Below are positions 17,024 through 26,327 of a stretch of 64,000 nucleotides of DNA, piece after piece. A model generated the notes under the pieces. The model was not told the origin of the DNA and ran no database searches. It was given only the letters and a program-made list of their open reading frames with translations. How positions within the stretch are numbered: position 1 is the stretch's first letter; each line of letters opens with the position of its first letter. The stretch is from Desulfuromonas sp. CSMB_57 (GTDB taxonomy: Bacteria > Desulfobacterota > Desulfuromonadia > Desulfuromonadales > Syntrophotaleaceae): assembly GCF_020194955.2 (NCBI RefSeq), contig NZ_JAFCIY020000006.1, forward strand, positions 124,001 through 188,000. The letters are read 5' to 3'. A program made the position numbers and the translations under genes.

Positions 17024-19180
17024 ATGAGTACGACCATAGCACTGGCCGGCAACCCGAACTCCGGCAAAACCACGCTCTTCAACGCCCTGACCGGCGCGCG
17101 GCAGCACGTCGGCAACTATCCGGGGGTCACTGTGGAGCGGAAGGAAGGCTCCTATGTCGAAAACGGGCAGACCTTCAAGCTCATCGATCTGCCCGGCATG
17201 TATTCCCTGACCGCCTATTCCCTGGAGGAAGTGGTTGCCAGGGACTTTCTGGTTCAGGAGAGACCGGCGGCCATCGTCAACATCATCGATGCCTCCAACC
17301 TGGAGCGCAATCTCTACCTGACCGTCCAGTTCATGGAGTTGGGGGTGCCGGTCTGCATCGCCCTGAACATGATCGATGCAGCCCAAAAGCGGGGCATTGA
17401 AATAAATGGCGCGAAGCTTTCGGAGTTGATGGGCGTGCCGGTGGTGCCGACGGTGGCCCGTAGCGGGCAGGGCAAGTCGGAACTCATGCAGGCCACCGGC
17501 CAACTGATAATGGCCGGGAAGAAAATGCCTCCCCTCGTCATCTCCTACGGGGAGGATGTCGATCTTGCCTTGCAGGAGATGGAGCAGGAAATCGTCACCG
17601 GCTTTTCGAACTGCGCCTACCCTCCCCGCTGGCTGGCCCTGAAGATTCTCGAGAATGACGAGCAGATCCTCGATTTCTGCCAGAAGGAAAACCCGGAGCT
17701 GTATAACCGGCTGGAGGCCATCAAGGCCCGCCTCGCCCGGCATATCTCCTCCACCCTGGACACCTGCCCCGAGGCGGTTATTGCCGACCATCGCTACGGC
17801 TATATCAAGGCCATCCTGAAACAGGGGGTCATCTCCCACAATCAGGATCAGGACCGGCTGTTCATCTCCGACCGCATCGACCAGGTGGTGACCAACCGGT
17901 TTGCCGGGCCGCTGATCATGCTCGCGGTGATCATGGGTCTGTACCATTTTACCTTTACCTACAGCGAGCTGCCTGTGGCCTGGCTGGAGGGCCTGTTCGG
18001 CTGGCTGAGCGGTGTCGCCGAGGCCGGCCTGCCCGACGGCCTTCTGAAATCCCTGATCATTGCCGGCGTCATCGACGGCGCGGGCGGCGTGCTCGGCTTT
18101 GCGCCGATCATCATGTTCATGTTCTTCGGCATCGCCATCCTGGAAGATTCGGGCTACCTGGCGCGGGTCGCCTTCATGCTCGACCGGGTATTCCGCAGCT
18201 TCGGCCTGCACGGTGCGTCGGTGATGCCCTTCATCGTCTCCGGCGGTATCGCCGGCGGCTGCGCGGTGCCCGGTGTCATGGCCACCCGCACCCTCAAATC
18301 GCCGCGTGAACGCCTGGCAACCCTGCTGACCGCTCCCTTCATGAACTGCGGCGCCAAGCTGCCGGTATTCGCCCTGCTGGTGGGGGCCTTCTTCGCCCAA
18401 AACGAAGCCCGGGTCATGCTCATCATCACCCTGATTGCCTGGTGCGGCGCCCTGTTGTCCGCCAAGCTTTTGCGCTCCACGGTCATCCGGGGGGAGTCGA
18501 CCCCCTTCGTCATGGAGTTGCCGCCCTACCGTCTGCCGACCTTTCGCGGCCTGCTAATCCACACCTGGGAGCGGACCTGGCAGTACGTCAAGAAAGCCGG
18601 CACCATTATCCTGGCCATTTCCATCCTGCTGTGGGCCCTGATGACTTTCCCGGGCCTGCCGGAAACCCGGCAGGAGGCCTTCGAGCAACAGCGGGAAACC
18701 GTCACCGCCGCCGCGGCCGAGGACATGGAGGAGCAGCTGCTGCGCATCGATGCGCAAGAGGCCGAAGCGGCCCTGCGCCACTCCATCGCCGGCCAAATCG
18801 GCACCGCCATGGAAAGCGTCACCTCCCTGGCCGGTTTCGACTGGCGCACCAACATCGCCCTGGTCGGCGGCTTTGCCGCCAAGGAAGTGGTGGTTTCCAC
18901 CCTGGGTACCGCCTATTCCCTGGGCGAGGTGGACCCCGAGGAGACCGGCTCCCTGGCCGCCACCCTGGCCAAGGACCCGAATTGGAATCCGGTGGTCGCC
19001 TTTGCCCTGATCGTCTTCACCATTTTCTATGCACCCTGCTTTGTCACGGTGGTCTGCATCGCCCGTGAAGCCGGCTCCTGGAAATGGGGCGCCTTTTCCA
19101 TCGTCTTCAACACCGCCATCGCCTTCGGGTTGGCGGTCCTGGTCTACCAGATCGGCTCCCGCGGCATCTTCGGAGCGTAA
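17024..19180 (+). CDS. feoB: Ferrous iron transporter B
   Basis: A 718-residue inner-membrane Fe(II) transporter. The N-terminal G domain has G1 GNPNSGKTTLFNALTG (residues 8-23), G3 DLPGMYS, and G4 NMID near 117. A helical linker follows, then the membrane part with two Gate motifs (ASVMPFIVSGGIAGGCAVPG near 405 and AGFDWRTNIALVGGFAAKEVVVS near 605). Length and domains are complete. It is co-transcribed with feoA. Confidence 0.97.
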   Translation: MSTTIALAGNPNSGKTTLFNALTGARQHVGNYPGVTVERKEGSYVENGQTFKLIDLPGMYSLTAYSLEEVVARDFLVQERPAAIVNIIDASNLERNLYLTVQFMELGVPVCIALNMIDAAQKRGIEINGAKLSELMGVPVVPTVARSGQGKSELMQATGQLIMAGKKMPPLVISYGEDVDLALQEMEQEIVTGFSNCAYPPRWLALKILENDEQILDFCQKENPELYNRLEAIKARLARHISSTLDTCPEAVIADHRYGYIKAILKQGVISHNQDQDRLFISDRIDQVVTNRFAGPLIMLAVIMGLYHFTFTYSELPVAWLEGLFGWLSGVAEAGLPDGLLKSLIIAGVIDGAGGVLGFAPIIMFMFFGIAILEDSGYLARVAFMLDRVFRSFGLHGASVMPFIVSGGIAGGCAVPGVMATRTLKSPRERLATLLTAPFMNCGAKLPVFALLVGAFFAQNEARVMLIITLIAWCGALLSAKLLRSTVIRGESTPFVMELPPYRLPTFRGLLIHTWERTWQYVKKAGTIILAISILLWALMTFPGLPETRQEAFEQQRETVTAAAAEDMEEQLLRIDAQEAEAALRHSIAGQIGTAMESVTSLAGFDWRTNIALVGGFAAKEVVVSTLGTAYSLGEVDPEETGSLAATLAKDPNWNPVVAFALIVFTIFYAPCFVTVVCIAREAGSWKWGAFSIVFNTAIAFGLAVLVYQIGSRGIFGA

Positions 19181-19303
19181 TTCGACCAGAAAGAGAATTC
19201 AGTTCATCCGGCGGAAAGCACTGCGGCGACGGGTGCCGCAGCAGCAAAAAGCCGGCAAACCAGAAGGAGAAGTATTGATATGCATTCCAAGATGGAGATT
19301 AAG

Positions 19304-20395
19304 ATGAAAAAATCCGCAAAGGCCTGGTCGTCGGTGCTGGCACTGGGCCTGTGCCTGGCTCTGCCCCCCCTGTCCCACGCCACCGAACCCGAGGCGGAAA
19401 CCGGACTCGCCGAAAGGGTCGATAAACTGGAAAAATCCCTGGTCAAGGGCGGCATGAGTCGCTGGCTCGACCGCATCAGCCTGTCCGGACTCATCGAGGT
19501 GGAGGCCAATTACGAGAAATTCAAGGAATCCGGAGCCGGCAGCGAGAGTTCCAGCGACCTGACCCTGGCCACCGTGGAACTGGGCATCGATGTCGATTTC
19601 GTCAAACACGTCTCCGGCCACGTGGTGCTGCTGTGGGAGGAGGATGAAACCGAACCGCTGGACGTCGACGAAGCCTATATCCGCCTCGACGGCGAGGATG
19701 TGGTGCCGCTCTATCTGCAGGCCGGCAAGATGTATGTCCCCTTCGGCACCTTCGAAAGCCATTTCATCAGCGATCCCAACACCCTGGAACTGGGTGAAAC
19801 CCGCGAATCGGCGGCGGTGATCGGCTACGCCAACGACCAGCTCGAACTGTCCTTCGGCGTCTTCAAAGGCGACACCAAAGGGCGTCACCTCAACACCTTT
19901 GTCGCCGGCGGCGCCTATACCCTGCCGGAAGAAGCGGTTCCCGGCCTGGCCCTGACCGCCGGCGCCTCCTGGATCTCCAACCTCGCCGACAGCGACGTGC
20001 TGAGCGACGAAATCGTCAGCCTCGACGACAAGATCAACGGCATCCACGCCTTTGTCATGGCCACCCTTAACGATCGCTGGACCTTGATCGCCGAATACCT
20101 GGGTGCCCTCGACAGATTTAAGGCCGGCGAACTGGCCTTCGACGGCGGGAATGCCTTAAAGCCCAAAACCTGGAATTTCGAACTTGGTTGCGCCGTCACC
20201 GACGCCCTGACCATTGCGGCCAAGTACGAAGGCGGCGACGATCTCGGCGAATTGCTCCCGGACCGCCAATACGGCGCCGTGGCCAGCTACGCCCTGTTCA
20301 AAAACACCACGCTGTCCCTCGAGTACCTGCACGGCAAATTCGAGACCGGCGACAAGCGGGATCTGGTTACCGCCCAGCTCGCCTTCGAGTTCTAA
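19304..20395 (+). CDS. LbtU-like outer-membrane beta-barrel protein
   Basis: A 363-residue exported protein with a Sec signal peptide (MKKSAKAW then a hydrophobic run to SHA|TEPE). A short coiled-coil LAERVDKLEKSL follows, and then alternating strands end in the aromatic signature LAFEF of outer-membrane barrels. It resembles LbtU-family siderophore receptors/porins. Its place just behind feoAB suggests an iron-related passage role. ATG 19304 has GGAG at six-base spacing. An upstream ATG at 19280 is also possible, but lengthens the signal peptide. Confidence 0.85.
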   Translation: MKKSAKAWSSVLALGLCLALPPLSHATEPEAETGLAERVDKLEKSLVKGGMSRWLDRISLSGLIEVEANYEKFKESGAGSESSSDLTLATVELGIDVDFVKHVSGHVVLLWEEDETEPLDVDEAYIRLDGEDVVPLYLQAGKMYVPFGTFESHFISDPNTLELGETRESAAVIGYANDQLELSFGVFKGDTKGRHLNTFVAGGAYTLPEEAVPGLALTAGASWISNLADSDVLSDEIVSLDDKINGIHAFVMATLNDRWTLIAEYLGALDRFKAGELAFDGGNALKPKTWNFELGCAVTDALTIAAKYEGGDDLGELLPDRQYGAVASYALFKNTTLSLEYLHGKFETGDKRDLVTAQLAFEF

Positions 20396-20427
20396 CTCCC
20401 CTCCCCACCCTTATCATGGAATTTCGC

Positions 20428-20455
20428 AGGGCGGCCGCAAGGCCGCCCTTTCTTT
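20428..20455 (+). terminator. Terminator of the feoAB-LbtU region
   Basis: AGGGCGGCC pairs with GGCCGCCCT around a GCAA tetraloop and is followed by a T-rich run. Confidence 0.9.
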
Positions 20456-20655
20456 TTCTTTCCGGATGTGTCTTCCCGAGTAATTCATACCAAGGAAAGC
20501 ACCCGCTTTCGTCCTCGTTTTGTGGCCTATGCGTCAAAACCTTTTTAGTGATCATAGGAAAATAATTCTTTTGGTAAAGCTAATCGCGGTGGAAAAAAAG
20601 TGGCTTGCATAAACAACAGGGGAATTTCAGTCGACTGAAATCCGGAAAAAACCGG

Positions 20656-21327
20656 TTAAAGAAGCCTTTCTTCTGAAGGTTTTTTGGTGACGGACTTTAA
20701 GGAATAGAGTGTAAAATATGTGAGCCAGCTTGTTATGCCGAACAATTTAAATCCATCTTCGAAAAGGTGATAATCAACAATAATCTGGGAAAATTCCGAA
20801 TAGTTGTCCACAATAATGTCAATAATTAATGATAACGAGAAGAATATAATTGAAAGCATTATAAAAAAGAAGTCGCTTTCGATTATCACATTTTTGAATA
20901 TAAGAAAATAAATACATGTAATTGCAAGGTAGAAAAAAAGAACATACTTTTGATCTAAATTAAAATAAACAGGGAAAATCCATTCATGTACAAGAAAAAA
21001 ATCATCTATCATTAAAATAGTTGTCAAGATGGCAGACGCAAGTAAAAAAAATTTTTGCAAAGGATTGCACATTTGTTTCATAGAAATCAAGAATGTAAAG
21101 AAACAGATGGTAGCCGCAGCGCACCATAAAAGAATGCCTATGTTGGAGATTGCTCCTACAAAGGGGGAGACTTGACTAATGTCTGCAGGATCTCTGGTCA
21201 GCATCCATAGAGGAATCTGTTTTTTCTTACTTACAACATATCCTGCCAGCATTAGCAGTGCCGCTGGGGTGTGAACCAAAAAGGCCAGCATCAGCCTTTT
21301 TCGAATTGGAACAACAGGATCCATCAT
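20656..21327 (-). CDS. Six-helix membrane protein of the PEP mutase operon
   Basis: A 223-residue integral membrane protein with about six hydrophobic segments (near 12-32, 58-82, 90-107, 126-145, 153-173 and 196-212). I do not recognise the family. Acidic/His residues inside or near helices are notable: D108-D109 with H114-E115, D170/D174, and E190-D191 with K194. This pattern could form a metal or substrate site in a membrane enzyme, or a transport path. It is the last gene of the operon, 78 bp after PEP mutase, and is much more AT-rich than the flanking chromosome. Confidence 0.8.
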   Translation of the reverse strand: MMDPVVPIRKRLMLAFLVHTPAALLMLAGYVVSKKKQIPLWMLTRDPADISQVSPFVGAISNIGILLWCAAATICFFTFLISMKQMCNPLQKFFLLASAILTTILMIDDFFLVHEWIFPVYFNLDQKYVLFFYLAITCIYFLIFKNVIIESDFFFIMLSIIFFSLSLIIDIIVDNYSEFSQIIVDYHLFEDGFKLFGITSWLTYFTLYSLKSVTKKPSEERLL

Positions 21328-21405
21328 GATTCTCCCTGTTTGGTAATGGTTCTTTCAATGGAGCAATCATCTATAAAATTAGAAAACGCCACAAAAGAAC
21401 CTCAA

Positions 21406-22287
21406 TTATCGGTGATGTGGTGGCAGATATTTTCGTTCGGCCTGTTGTAGTTCTTCGTTGTCAAGCAGTCGGAAGACTTCCTGGACCGAACTAATGGTGT
21501 TTTCAACAGTTACCAAAGACTGTTTTTGAAAAAGTTCCGCAGCCGTTTTCTGCATGGCTGCGATTCCGGAACGCAAAAGATGGTTGGCCCAGATGACCAT
21601 ACTGATTCCGGCTTCCCGAAACTGCACGGTCGGGGTCTGGTAATACTTGGTTGGTACGATCACAACCGGACAGGTTCCTTGCCAGGCCTTCATGAAGTTA
21701 AAAATTTCCTCGGGCGTGGATTTTTTGCTGTGCATCAGGATTGCATCGGCCCCGGCATCGCAATAGGCGGTTGCCCGCCGCAAGGCTTCCTCAATGCCCC
21801 ACCCGGCTATGAACGCTTCGACACGCGCTATCAGGCAAAAATCCGGATCTTGCTGACTATCTTTGGCGGCCTTGATCTTGCCGACGAACACTTCCGTTTC
21901 TTCCAGTGGTTGGGGGATACCTTCTAGCAGGGAGTTGTTTTTGGGGAACAATTTGTCCTCGATGCAAACTGCGGCAATACCCCTTTGCTCCAGTTTCCGA
22001 ATGAGGCGTCGGACGTTGTTGAAATTGCCATATCCGGTATCACCGTCGAGCATGATTGGGACAGTGGTCGCATCGCTCATGAATTCGGCAACATCCAGCA
22101 CCTGCGTCCAACTGGCTTCGTTGCTATCGCGCACACCCAGTGAGGCGGAGATAGCCAAACCGCTTGCCCAGATTCCCTGGAAGCCGGCTTCCTCAGCAAT
22201 TCGGGCACTCAGGCCATTGTGGGCCTCCATGATAAATTCGAGTTGAGGGGACTTAAGCAAGGCTTTGAATTGACTTGTTTTTTTCAT
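21406..22287 (-). CDS. pepM: Phosphoenolpyruvate mutase
   Basis: A 293-residue isocitrate-lyase-superfamily enzyme that rearranges PEP to phosphonopyruvate, forming the C-P bond that opens nearly all phosphonate pathways. The true-mutase signature [10 protein letters not shown] (EDK-x5-NS) is present near residue 119, with [17 protein letters not shown] and [16 protein letters not shown] before it. The start at 22287 matches the family N-terminus [14 protein letters not shown]. The longer frame is an extension into the spacer. The reaction favours PEP, so a downstream pulling step is expected. No decarboxylase gene is present, and the preceding dehydrogenase gene may serve. Confidence 0.95.
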   Translation of the reverse strand: MKKTSQFKALLKSPQLEFIMEAHNGLSARIAEEAGFQGIWASGLAISASLGVRDSNEASWTQVLDVAEFMSDATTVPIMLDGDTGYGNFNNVRRLIRKLEQRGIAAVCIEDKLFPKNNSLLEGIPQPLEETEVFVGKIKAAKDSQQDPDFCLIARVEAFIAGWGIEEALRRATAYCDAGADAILMHSKKSTPEEIFNFMKAWQGTCPVVIVPTKYYQTPTVQFREAGISMVIWANHLLRSGIAAMQKTAAELFQKQSLVTVENTISSVQEVFRLLDNEELQQAERKYLPPHHR

Positions 22288-22324
22288 TGTTTCCCCGGTT
22301 CCTGTTAAAATGTTGGGCTTTTCG

Positions 22325-23272
22325 TCACTGCCCCGGCACGGCATGGATGTTTTGTTGAACCGGGAAATTGTCGACAATTTCAATTATCCGCCGGCCGATT
22401 TCACGTTGTGAATCGACCGTCATGGCACCGATATGGGGTGTCAGGACCACGTTAGGCAGGTCTGCTAGAGGAGAAATGCGGTTTTCGCCCTCCTTCTGAT
22501 GTACGTCCAAGGCGGCTCCCGCCAGCCTGTTCCGGCGCAAGGCGTTGGATAGGGCTATCTCGTCGACGATGCCACCCCTGGCCATGTTAAGGAGGAAAGC
22601 TGTTGGTTTGAGCAGGGCCAGTTCCCGCTCGCCGATGAGGCTGTTGGTGGAGGTTTTCAAAGGAACGCAAATACATAGGTAGTCAGCGGATAAGAGCACT
22701 TCCTCAAAGCTTACAAGGTGCAGTCCGTCCTTCAGAAAATTTACAGCCCGCTCGGCGGACGGATGCTCGACACAACCCTTGACCTGCATTTTCCATGCGG
22801 CTCCCATCCGTCCGAGAAGAGAACCAATGTTTCCCATGCCGACAACGCCAAGGGTTTTTTGGGCCAATAAAAAGCCGGTCAGTTGGTGCTTCGCCCAACG
22901 ACCCTGCCGAAGCAGGCGATCAGCGACCAGGATCTGTCTCGAAAGAGCCAGCATAAGTCCAAAGGCCAATTCCGCTACGGCCTGTGCACCTGGTTCAGGA
23001 ATGCGCAACAAGGGCAGTTGCCGCCGCTGCAAGTTTTCGAGGTCGATATTGTCCAGGCCCGAACCGGCGCGTATGAGCAGTTTTAACTCGGGCGCAGCGG
23101 CCAAAAGGCGCCCGGTAATGGAAACGCCGCTACGAAAAACCAGAACCTCACAGTCGACAATCCGGCGCTCCAGTTCCCGGTCTTCGCAATTGGTGGCGTC
23201 AATAATGTCGTGCCGGGACCGCAGAACTTCAATTGTCTGTTGATCGATAGGGCTCGCCAGAAGAATTTTCAT
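22325..23272 (-). CDS. D-isomer-specific 2-hydroxyacid dehydrogenase
   Basis: A 315-residue NAD(H)-dependent dehydrogenase. The Rossmann motif [13 protein letters not shown] lies near 143. The catalytic triad is intact: Arg in [12 protein letters not shown], Glu in DVHQKEGE and His in LTPHIGAMT. Relatives include phosphoglycerate dehydrogenase. The start codon overlaps the ATP-grasp stop codon (ATGA), so the two are coupled, and PEP mutase follows 37 bp later. From context I infer reduction of phosphonopyruvate to phosphonolactate. Sequence alone proves only a 2-oxoacid/2-hydroxyacid oxidoreductase. Confidence 0.9.
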   Translation of the reverse strand: MKILLASPIDQQTIEVLRSRHDIIDATNCEDRELERRIVDCEVLVFRSGVSITGRLLAAAPELKLLIRAGSGLDNIDLENLQRRQLPLLRIPEPGAQAVAELAFGLMLALSRQILVADRLLRQGRWAKHQLTGFLLAQKTLGVVGMGNIGSLLGRMGAAWKMQVKGCVEHPSAERAVNFLKDGLHLVSFEEVLLSADYLCICVPLKTSTNSLIGERELALLKPTAFLLNMARGGIVDEIALSNALRRNRLAGAALDVHQKEGENRISPLADLPNVVLTPHIGAMTVDSQREIGRRIIEIVDNFPVQQNIHAVPGQ

Positions 23273-24507
23273 GTCTTTCCTTTGAGATGGGGCAGAAGGG
23301 TGCACGACAAGTCTTTTAGTTCAAATAACTTTTTTTTCAGCGTTCGGTAAATGGGCGGCAGGAGATCCGCCCAGAAGGGCAACGGATCTCGCCAAGAAAA
23401 GATGGCATAGGCTTTTCGGCCACGCACTGATGATAACCATTGTTTCAATGAAAGTTGGCCACAGCGCCGGTATTGGTAGGCGGCCTGAAGGTCCTGTCGA
23501 AGATAAATCCATTTTACGCCTGTGTAGTGTTGTACACGGGTTTCGGGTAACGGCCGGCCCAGCAAGTCACAATACATGGTATAAAGCAGATCTACACCGC
23601 CAGCCTCGGCGATGGCCGACCTGCCGGTCGGTCGGCAAATGTTCGGTTCAACAATGAAATACTCCCCCGATTTTTCATCGAGCTTCATTTCTAGGTATCC
23701 GAGCCCACGAAAATTCACAGCCCGGTAAAGACGCAGGGTTTCATTTAATACCAGGTCGTTGCGGCATTCCACGCCCAGTGAACTTCTACCCATTTCCGGA
23801 GGCCATTGACGCAGTTTTTTAGCTACAAATGTCGCCAAGGGTTTGGACTCGGCATCAAAATATACATTGCAGGAATACAGATTGGAATCCGGGCCCTCTA
23901 TCCAGTCTTGCAAAATGAAACACTCCGTGGCCTCTTTGAGTTTTTCATAAAGTAGTTGGAGGTCTTTTGGAGAAGAAACCTTGAACGCCTTGACATTAGA
24001 AAGACTATACCAAAGAGGGGTAATAAAATGAGGTTTAAAAACACAAGGGAACCGCAAATTCTCAATCGCTTCATCAAGATCCGATTGACTATAAATAAAA
24101 AAGGTGTTTGGAATTTTGAAACCATATTTTTGGGCATACTTATAAAAACTCAGCTTATCAATCATCATTTCCACAACTTCTGGTTGCGGTAGTTGAAAAT
24201 AGAAGAATTCTTTTAAAATTTCGCGGTTTTTTGAAACAAGCAACACATCTTCTTCTCTACAAGTGTATAAAACGGATTTTTTTTGATTTTTTTTGCCAAT
24301 TGATATTAAGGTTTCAAGATAATTGTCATTTTCGAGTTTAACTTTTTTGCAGCAATTTGTTCGATAAAAAGGATGATTTTGGCGATCTACAATAGAAACA
24401 ACAGGTAATTTGTGTCGAAATGAAAGAATACGAGCCGCCTGAAGACTTTGAAACTCGTCAAGATTAGTCAAAACTGCAAATGGATTAACATTCGCATTGA
24501 ATAACAT
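23269..24507 (-). CDS. ATP-grasp ligase
   Basis: A 412-residue ATP-grasp protein of the carboxylate-amine ligase type. Visible marks are an N-terminal pre-ATP-grasp region, the nucleotide-binding strand FPCVFKPHF near 155, FILQDWIEG near 200, and the metal-binding FIVEPNICRPTGRSA near 290. Such enzymes join a carboxylate to an amine through an acyl-phosphate. As first gene of the PEP mutase operon it may attach an amino acid or other group to the phosphonate. It is AT-rich, particularly in its 5' half. AAGGAA precedes the ATG. The substrate is unknown. Confidence 0.85.
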   Translation of the reverse strand: MLFNANVNPFAVLTNLDEFQSLQAARILSFRHKLPVVSIVDRQNHPFYRTNCCKKVKLENDNYLETLISIGKKNQKKSVLYTCREEDVLLVSKNREILKEFFYFQLPQPEVVEMMIDKLSFYKYAQKYGFKIPNTFFIYSQSDLDEAIENLRFPCVFKPHFITPLWYSLSNVKAFKVSSPKDLQLLYEKLKEATECFILQDWIEGPDSNLYSCNVYFDAESKPLATFVAKKLRQWPPEMGRSSLGVECRNDLVLNETLRLYRAVNFRGLGYLEMKLDEKSGEYFIVEPNICRPTGRSAIAEAGGVDLLYTMYCDLLGRPLPETRVQHYTGVKWIYLRQDLQAAYQYRRCGQLSLKQWLSSVRGRKAYAIFSWRDPLPFWADLLPPIYRTLKKKLFELKDLSCTLLPHLKGKT

Positions 24508-24594
24508 ATATGTTTTCCTTAGTTCCTGTATTGAAAACGGATATGGTTAAATTTTCTGAAACCATTGCTTGAATTGATAATTTAATTGAATTTA

Positions 24595-24622
24595 AATATA
24601 TCGACAACAATTCAACTGTCAA
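24595..24622 (-). promoter_or_regulatory. Sigma-70 promoter of the PEP mutase operon
   Basis: On the minus strand TTGACA (24622-24617), 16 bp, then TATATT (24600-24595), about 88 bp before the ATP-grasp start. It is a near-consensus match in an AT-rich leader. Confidence 0.7.
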
Positions 24623-24854
24623 CTGGATGGTTTCGAAATATTTACAGATGCTTGAGAGCGCGACTGACCGACAGCATTTTCTTGGTGGGGGAAAAACGCC
24701 AGGGCGTAATCAGAGCACCTTTTCCCAACTGCAATTAATCTCGAATAGGGGTATGCCTGCGTTGAGGCGACTTGGATCAGCAGAGCGCTAGTTTTTTGGC
24801 AATGCCGCGCATCGGCGGGCTAGGCAGTGATCTTGGCATGCGTCAACCCGACGC
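24623..24854. other. Spacer between the PEP mutase operon and tRNA-Leu
   Basis: Nothing recognisable is seen beyond the operon promoter on its left and the tRNA terminator on its right. No copy of the tRNA-Leu 3' end was found here or at the far end of the operon. Confidence 0.4.
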
Positions 24855-24899
24855 AACAAAAACAGAAAGGGCCTGTAATCCCTTAAGATTACAGGCCCT
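24855..24899 (-). terminator. Terminator of tRNA-Leu
   Basis: On the minus strand a 13-bp perfect stem AGGGCCTGTAATC / GATTACAGGCCCT is followed by TTCTGTTTTTG. Confidence 0.9.
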
Positions 24900-24908
24900 C
24901 ATAATTTC

Positions 24909-24995
24909 TGGTGCCGAAGGCGAGACTCGAACTCGCATGGGCTTTCGCCCGCCACCCCCTCAAGATGGTGTGTCTACCAGTTCCACCACTTCGGC
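24909..24995 (-). tRNA. tRNA-Leu(GAG)
   Basis: An 87-nt class II tRNA with encoded CCA. The acceptor stem is GCCGAAG/CTTCGGC, the anticodon stem CCATC/GGTGG with loop TTGAGGG giving anticodon GAG, and the variable arm is long (GGGCGAAAGCCC). The T loop is TTCGAGT. It reads CUC and CUU codons. Confidence 0.95.
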
Positions 24996-25062
24996 TTGCA
25001 ACGCAGGGAAACTTATACTGATTTCAGCTCGTCCTGTCAATAGCAAATACGCGCGGACTGGA

Positions 25063-25401
25063 TTACTCAGCGGCCGGGGCGGTTTCCGGGGCCGGAACCG
25101 GGGCCGGCCGCTGCTCGGCCGATTCCGTAGCGGGTGCCCCCACCTGCTGGGGCATGATGCTTTCAATGCCGGGACGGGCATAGACGAAGGCGAGAACGAG
25201 GCTGGTAATCATGAAGACGGTAGCGGCCCAGGTGGTGAGGCGGCTCATGAAGTTCTTGCCGCCGGACGCGCCAAAAACGGTCTGGCTGCCGCCGGCACCA
25301 AAGGTTGCGCCGATTTCGGCGCCTTTGCCGCCCTGCAGCAGGACAATGGCGATGAGAGCCAGACATACCAACACGTGAACTATCAGCAACAGAGTAACCA
25401 T
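25063..25401 (-). CDS. secG: Preprotein translocase subunit SecG
   Basis: A 112-residue protein with two membrane helices (about 2-22 and 54-74) around the conserved loop LLQGGKGAEIGATFGAGGSQTVFG-like region, which identifies SecG of the SecYEG channel. The C-terminal tail is Pro/Ala-rich. AAGGAGTGG precedes the ATG. It follows tpiA, a linkage common in bacteria, and is probably the last protein gene of the gap-pgk-tpiA-secG operon. Confidence 0.95.
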   Translation of the reverse strand: MVTLLLIVHVLVCLALIAIVLLQGGKGAEIGATFGAGGSQTVFGASGGKNFMSRLTTWAATVFMITSLVLAFVYARPGIESIMPQQVGAPATESAEQRPAPVPAPETAPAAE

Positions 25402-25509
25402 TTTGAATCCACTCCTTGAATTTTCGTATGGCGATCAACTGCGGGACTTTACCACACCTGGCAGTGCCTGAAAAGAGGTTGCACGCCAAAAAGTGCGCTC
25501 AGAAACAAT

Positions 25510-26268
25510 TCACAGGTTCTGAAAGGCGGCGATGCGGACAAATTCGTCGGCCTTCAGACTGGCGCCGCCGACCAGAGCCCCGTCCACATCGGGCTGGGCC
25601 ATGAGAGCGTCGATGTTGTCGGCCTTGACGCTGCCGCCGTAAAGGATGCGGATCTCCTGCGCCAGGACATCGCCAAACATTTCCGCCAGCAGACCCCGGA
25701 TGAAGCCATGGGCTTCCTGGGCCTGTCCGGTGGTGGCAGTGCGTCCGGTGCCGATGGCCCAGACCGGTTCGTAGGCGACGATCACGTGCTGCATGGACGT
25801 CGCATCCAGACCGTTGAGACCGATGCGCACCTGATGCTCCAGCACGCTGAAGGTCCGCTCCTCTTCGCGTTCCGCAAGGGTTTCGCCGATGCAGAAGATG
25901 GCCGTCAATCCGGCACCGACCACGGCCTTGACCTTGGTGTTGATGAAGCCGTCCGTTTCACCGAACAGCTGGCGGCGCTCGGAGTGGCCGACAATGACAT
26001 GGCGGCAGCCCACATCCTTGAGCAGATAGGGGGACACCTCGCCGGTGAAGGCTCCCTGGGCTTCCGGATAGCAGTTCTGCCCGGCCAGGGCGACAGGGCT
26101 TTCGGACAGAACCGCGGCGACGGACGCCAGGGCCGTGAAGGCCGGTGCGACGGCCACATCCCGCTCCTTCACATCGGCCAGACCATGGGCCAGTTCCCTG
26201 GCCAGGGCCACGGATTCGGCGACGGTTTTGTGCAGCTTCCAATTGCCGGCAATGAATGGTTTGCGCAT
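25510..26268 (-). CDS. tpiA: Triosephosphate isomerase
   Basis: A 252-residue TIM barrel that interconverts dihydroxyacetone phosphate and glyceraldehyde-3-phosphate. The substrate Lys is in [10 protein letters not shown], the catalytic His in VGHSERR and the catalytic Glu in [12 protein letters not shown]. The phosphate loop is LYGGSVK. The start at 26268 matches the family N-terminus and has GGGAG nine bases upstream. The longer frame reaches into the repeat element between pgk and tpiA. Confidence 0.97.
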   Translation of the reverse strand: MRKPFIAGNWKLHKTVAESVALARELAHGLADVKERDVAVAPAFTALASVAAVLSESPVALAGQNCYPEAQGAFTGEVSPYLLKDVGCRHVIVGHSERRQLFGETDGFINTKVKAVVGAGLTAIFCIGETLAEREEERTFSVLEHQVRIGLNGLDATSMQHVIVAYEPVWAIGTGRTATTGQAQEAHGFIRGLLAEMFGDVLAQEIRILYGGSVKADNIDALMAQPDVDGALVGGASLKADEFVRIAAFQNL

Positions 26269-26327
26269 GCGGAGACTCCCTCGTTTTCCGGTTGCCAGCG
26301 GCGCGCGGAAAATCCTTCTGATTGAAT

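Noticed and set aside
24855-24995. Attachment-site duplication of the tRNA-Leu 3' end
   Set aside because: No second copy of the tRNA end was seen on the far side of the AT-rich operon (20400-20660) or nearby.
24772-25419. 215-codon plus frame
   Set aside because: It runs antisense through tRNA-Leu and secG, both of which are certain.
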